Assembly (NCBI GenBank): GCA_002412595.1
Contig: DHVJ01000036.1
Coordinates: forward strand, 1 to 18,094
From: Anaerolineaceae bacterium UBA5211
Lineage (GTDB): Bacteria > Chloroflexota > Anaerolineae > Anaerolineales > Anaerolineaceae
Direction of reading: 5' to 3'
Length of the DNA: 18,094 bases
Shown here: piece after piece, positions 14,869 through 18,094 of the stretch
How positions within the stretch are numbered: the first letter of the stretch is position 1
Layout of the letters: each line of letters opens with the position of its first letter
Position numbers and translations under genes: made by a program
The notes under the pieces: model-generated
Seen by the model: the letters and a program-made list of their open reading frames with translations, nothing else
The model's database searches: none
What the model was told of the DNA's origin: nothing

Positions 14869-16731
14869 TTAATTTAGGGATGCTTCAATGATTTCAGCAG
14901 CATAATCGAAATGGTTAAAGGCCGGCATCAGGTATATGCCTTGGGCTACTGTACGCAATTGGGCGATCAACTCAATGGTCAGGCGGATGCCTTCATGGGC
15001 GCCGTGCTCACCGGCGGCCTGCATTTGTTCATGCACCGGCTGGGGGATATCGATGCCGGGCACTTCCTGCTGCAGGAAAGCTGCATGGCGCGCCGAAGCC
15101 AGCGGCAGCACGCCCGCCAGGATGGGCAGGGGGAAATCTGCGCCGGTGATCTCGCGGTAGCCTTTCAAAAACTTTTCAATCGGTTCTTTGGAATAGATCG
15201 GTTGGGTCAGCACAAAATCCGCGCCGCCGTCAATCTTCTTGCCGATGATCTTAACCTCGCGAGCCAGGTCGGGGGAGGTTAGGTTGAGTGCGCAGCCAAC
15301 AAAAAAGTTGGTGGGTTGGCCGATGTCGCTGCCGGAGTGATCCACGCCAGTGTTGAAACCTTGCTTGATCAGCTTGATCAGCCCGGAAGGCGCCAGGTCG
15401 TAATTATCCATGGCATCCGGATAATCGCCAATGGCGGTCGGGTCGCCCATCACCACAAACACGTTGCGCACGTCCAGCGCGTGCGCCGCCAGCAAATCGC
15501 CCTGCACGCGCAGCAGGTTGCGCCCGCGCGTGGGGAAGTGCAGGGTGGTTTCGATCTTGGCTTTCTTCTGCACCAGGCTGCAAACCGCCCAGGGGCTCAT
15601 ACGCATGCGTGCCATGGGGCTGTCGGCTACATTGATCACGTCCGCGCCCGCTTCTGCCAGTAAACTGGCGCCGGCCAGGATCTTATGGGTGGAAAGCCCG
15701 CGCGGCGGATCCATTTCCACTGCGAAGACAAACTTGCCCTTGGACAGCTTTTGCGCCAGCAGGGTAGGCTGCTGGACTTCCTGTGCTTCCTCTTCCGCCG
15801 CTTGCAGTGTTTCTACTTGCCCGTTGATTTCGGTGATGGTTGTGCTGTCTAGTGCCTGGCGCATGGCTGCGATGTGTTCGGGGGTGGTGCCGCAGCAGCC
15901 GCCCATTACACTGGCGCCAGCGCGCCAGAAAGACAGGGCGTAATCGCTGAAGTAATCGGCAGTGGCCGGGTAAAATATGCGCCCGCCGTTTTGTTCCGGC
16001 CAACCGGCGTTGGGCTTGACCCAATACTTGCCTTGCGGGTAAGCGCGACGCATTTCTTTCAGAATGCGCAGCAGCTGGTTGGGGCCGCCCGAACAGTTGA
16101 TGCCGATCACGTCTGCGCCGAACTCGGCCAGGTTGCGCGCCACCTTACGCGGGCTATCGCCCAGCAGTGTGCGGTCGTCGCGCGTGAAGGTCATAGAGGC
16201 CACAATCGGGATATCGCTGGAAAGCTCGCGCGCGGCAGACAGCGCTTCGCGCATTTCATAAAGGTCGGTCATGGTTTCAATCACCAGCAGGTCCACGTCC
16301 GCGTTGAGTAAGATTTCAATCTGTTCGCGGAAAGCTTTGCGCGCGTCTTCCGGCTGGACGCGCCCGAAAGGTGCCAGCGGAATACCCAGCGGACCGACGT
16401 CTCCGGCGATCAGCACTTCTTTGAAGCTGGCCAGCACTACCCGGCGGGCCAAGTCCACCCCGGCCGTGTTGATGGCACCCAGTTGATCGAGCATGCCATG
16501 GCGTCCGAGCTTGTAGCGGTTGGCGCCGAAGGTGTTGGTCAGGATGATCTGCGAACCGGCTTCGATGTAGGCATGGTGGATATCGGCCACCATGCTGGGC
16601 TGGGTCAGGTTGAGTTCGTCGAAACATTTGTTGAAACTGACCCCTTTTTCGTGCAGCAGCGTGCCCATGGCGCCATCGGCTAGGGCCGGTTTTTCGGCAA
16701 TAATCAGATCGTGGAAGGTGCTTTTGGTCAT
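14869..16731 (-). CDS. Bifunctional homocysteine S-methyltransferase / methylenetetrahydrofolate reductase
   Basis: This 620-residue fusion resembles Bacillus YitJ. Residues ~1-295 are a homocysteine S-methyltransferase barrel: DGAMGTLL (19-26), TNTFGANRYKL (65-75) and the zinc cysteines Cys213 (GINCSGGP) and Cys279-Cys280 (MGGCCGTTPEH). Residues ~325-620 are a MetF-type barrel: EMDPPRG (339-345) with the expected catalytic Glu339, ADSPMARMRMSP, VVMGDPT and FVLTQPIY (506-513). It reduces 5,10-methylene-THF to 5-methyl-THF; the first half activates homocysteine. The start ATG lies seven bases after the metH stop, and GAGG overlaps that stop TGA, so translation is coupled. The MetF part has TRGRN where many relatives have a D-RN pattern. 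No SAM or B12 riboswitch is in view; the operon start is off the window. Confidence 0.92.
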   Translation of the reverse strand: MTKSTFHDLIIAEKPALADGAMGTLLHEKGVSFNKCFDELNLTQPSMVADIHHAYIEAGSQIILTNTFGANRYKLGRHGMLDQLGAINTAGVDLARRVVLASFKEVLIAGDVGPLGIPLAPFGRVQPEDARKAFREQIEILLNADVDLLVIETMTDLYEMREALSAARELSSDIPIVASMTFTRDDRTLLGDSPRKVARNLAEFGADVIGINCSGGPNQLLRILKEMRRAYPQGKYWVKPNAGWPEQNGGRIFYPATADYFSDYALSFWRAGASVMGGCCGTTPEHIAAMRQALDSTTITEINGQVETLQAAEEEAQEVQQPTLLAQKLSKGKFVFAVEMDPPRGLSTHKILAGASLLAEAGADVINVADSPMARMRMSPWAVCSLVQKKAKIETTLHFPTRGRNLLRVQGDLLAAHALDVRNVFVVMGDPTAIGDYPDAMDNYDLAPSGLIKLIKQGFNTGVDHSGSDIGQPTNFFVGCALNLTSPDLAREVKIIGKKIDGGADFVLTQPIYSKEPIEKFLKGYREITGADFPLPILAGVLPLASARHAAFLQQEVPGIDIPQPVHEQMQAAGEHGAHEGIRLTIELIAQLRTVAQGIYLMPAFNHFDYAAEIIEASLN

Positions 16732-16738
16732 GGTAGCC

Positions 16739-18094
16739 TCATTCTGTTTTTACCTGAAAATAAGATGCCTGCGGATGGTGCAGTACCAAGGCGGCAGTGG
16801 TGTATTCGGGGATGAATTGGTATGCCGAAGTCATCTCTAAGCCCAATTCTTCACGCGCGGGCAGCAGTTTGAAGACCATCTCATGCTGGCTCAGGTCAGG
16901 GATGGCCGGATAGCCCCATGAGTAGCGTTTGCCCTGGCGGGCATCCAGGCCCAGCTCGCGGCGGATGGTATTGTGCAGGTAGCCCGCGGCGGTTTCGGTG
17001 ATCTGCACGGCCAGGCCGTGGGCGAAGAAACTTTCGGTGAAGTCGTCAGCCGTGTGCAGCGCTTGCACGTGTTCGGCGGCGCCTTGGCCCAGCGTGACGA
17101 TCTGGAAGATGGACAGGTCGCGCCGGCCGTCTGCTTCTGTGGCGTAGTAATCGCTCAGGCATAAGCCTTCACCCTCTGTCTGGCGTGGGAAGTGGAAGCG
17201 CAACGCTTCTTCATCTCCATTGGCTAATGGCTTGTAAACAATCAAGTCATCGCCTTCGGCCTGGCAGGGGAAGTAGCCGTAAGCCGCGCTGGCGTTCAGC
17301 CAGCCGTCCCGCAAAGCTTCAGCCTGCATGCGTTCCAGCCGTTGGGTGAAATCGCGCTGGTACTGCTCCCACTTTTCACCCTTGGCGTTCTTTACGCCCC
17401 ACGAAATGCGGAACAGCGCGCTGCGGTTCAAACGCTGGAACAACTCCTCCAAGGGCAGGGAAGGCAGCACGCGTGCGCCTGTGAAAGGTGCGGTCGGGAT
17501 TTTAGCTGCGGGAAGATCTACCCTGCGGACGGTCTTTACGGTCGGTTTGCCAACTTGTAGAGTAACTTTCTTGCCATTGCCCTTGCTGTCATCCGTATTT
17601 ACGGGTGCGAGGCCGTTTTTGGCCTGATCCAACGCTTTCAGCGCCGCGAAGGCGTCTGCGCAGTAATACACGCCGCCGGCGTAGGGCTGGCTGTTCTTAC
17701 CGCTGCGGATGCGCTCGGCAAATTCCGGGTTGACGGCTGCGCCGCCGATCAGGACGGGCAGGTGCAGGTCTTGTTCCTGCAGGGCTTCCACCACCAGCGG
17801 CATTTGCTGGCTGGTGCTGACCAGCAGGGCGCTCAGTCCAACCGCGTCGGCACGCTGCTGCACGGCTTGCTGGACGATGGTTTCCACCGGCACCTGTTTG
17901 CCCAGGTCGATCACTTCGTAACCGTTATTGGACAGGATGGTTTTGACCAGGTTCTTGCCGATGTCGTGCACGTCGCCATAAACCGTCGCCAAAACCAAAC
18001 GGCCTTTAGCGGCCGCAGCGTCTTTCTCCAGGTATTGCTCCAAATGCGTGCTGGCTGCGCGCATCAGCTCGGCGGACTGCAGCACGAAGGGCAG
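16739..18094 (-). CDS. metH: Cobalamin-dependent methionine synthase, C-terminal part (cap, B12 and activation domains)
   Basis: The last 451 residues are visible; the gene continues past the right edge. It opens in the cap helices (LPFVLQSAELMRAASTHLE), then the cobalamin domain with DVHDIGKN (41-48), whose His43 is the lower cobalt ligand, LVSTSQQM and GGAAVN. After a Lys/Gly/Asp linker comes the AdoMet-dependent reactivation domain (~200-451): PLEELFQRLNRSALFRISWG, GYFPCQAEGDDLIVY, KRYSWGYPAIPDL and the final LVLHHPQASYF. So it can be reactivated by reductive methylation after cob(I)alamin oxidation. The reaction moves methyl from 5-methyl-THF to homocysteine. The neighbouring gene supplies a homocysteine domain, so whether this protein has its own one upstream cannot be told here. 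Confidence 0.93.
   Translation of the reverse strand: MPFVLQSAELMRAASTHLEQYLEKDAAAAKGRLVLATVYGDVHDIGKNLVKTILSNNGYEVIDLGKQVPVETIVQQAVQQRADAVGLSALLVSTSQQMPLVVEALQEQDLHLPVLIGGAAVNPEFAERIRSGKNSQPYAGGVYYCADAFAALKALDQAKNGLAPVNTDDSKGNGKKVTLQVGKPTVKTVRRVDLPAAKIPTAPFTGARVLPSLPLEELFQRLNRSALFRISWGVKNAKGEKWEQYQRDFTQRLERMQAEALRDGWLNASAAYGYFPCQAEGDDLIVYKPLANGDEEALRFHFPRQTEGEGLCLSDYYATEADGRRDLSIFQIVTLGQGAAEHVQALHTADDFTESFFAHGLAVQITETAAGYLHNTIRRELGLDARQGKRYSWGYPAIPDLSQHEMVFKLLPAREELGLEMTSAYQFIPEYTTAALVLHHPQASYFQVKTE

Noticed and set aside
16732..16738. Riboswitch or promoter between metH and the MTHFR fusion
   Set aside because: The gap is seven bases and holds only translational coupling signals.

Overview
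The window looks like a Chloroflexota (probably Anaerolineae-like) chromosome segment. This is inferred, not proven: a RodZ-like protein with two HTH domains, a stand-alone XPB/Ssl2-N-type protein, a DUF2085 membrane protein, a fused homocysteine methyltransferase/MTHFR beside cobalamin methionine synthase, GC-rich codon use, and several start codons placed directly after a -10 box. Gene density is high and I see no rRNA, tRNA, IS element, phage gene or CRISPR array.

Layout. 1-2933 (minus strand): an Isf-type flavoprotein, an XPB/Ssl2-N-like protein and the start of glycine C-acetyltransferase (cut by the left edge). 2984-3594 (plus): a divergent gene for a V4R-like sensor domain. 3600-8728 (plus): a thiamine salvage operon made of a TPP riboswitch with a terminator hairpin, thiamine pyrophosphokinase, an ABC thiamine transporter (lipoprotein, fused permease, ATPase) and a DUF402 phosphohydrolase-like protein. 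Its last four genes are joined by stop/start overlaps. 8725-9687 (minus): a DUF2085 membrane protein, followed in frame after its stop by 57 more open codons that look like a Thr/Ser stalk plus a membrane anchor. 9732-9928 (plus): a compact self-terminated transcription unit with a 16-codon ORF, a strong Shine-Dalgarno and a 12-bp hairpin whose loop is complementary to that Shine-Dalgarno. 9988-11901: a VOC protein and an M1-like lipoprotein peptidase. 12044-14438: ribosomal protein L9 with a charged tail, then a membrane protein with two RodZ-type HTH domains and a DUF4115 end. 14443-14721 (minus): a small LuxR-type HTH protein with a palindrome over its promoter. 14816-18094 (minus): methionine/folate genes, namely the C-terminal half of cobalamin methionine synthase (cut by the right edge) and a bifunctional homocysteine S-methyltransferase/methylenetetrahydrofolate reductase.

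How it works together. The thiamine operon imports thiamine and pyrophosphorylates it to TPP, which shuts the operon off through the riboswitch. The methionine genes recycle 5,10-methylene-THF through 5-methyl-THF to methionine. The most novel-looking element is the small structured transcript at 9732-9928. Next are the DUF402 gene built into the thiamine operon and the in-frame open stretch behind the DUF2085 stop.
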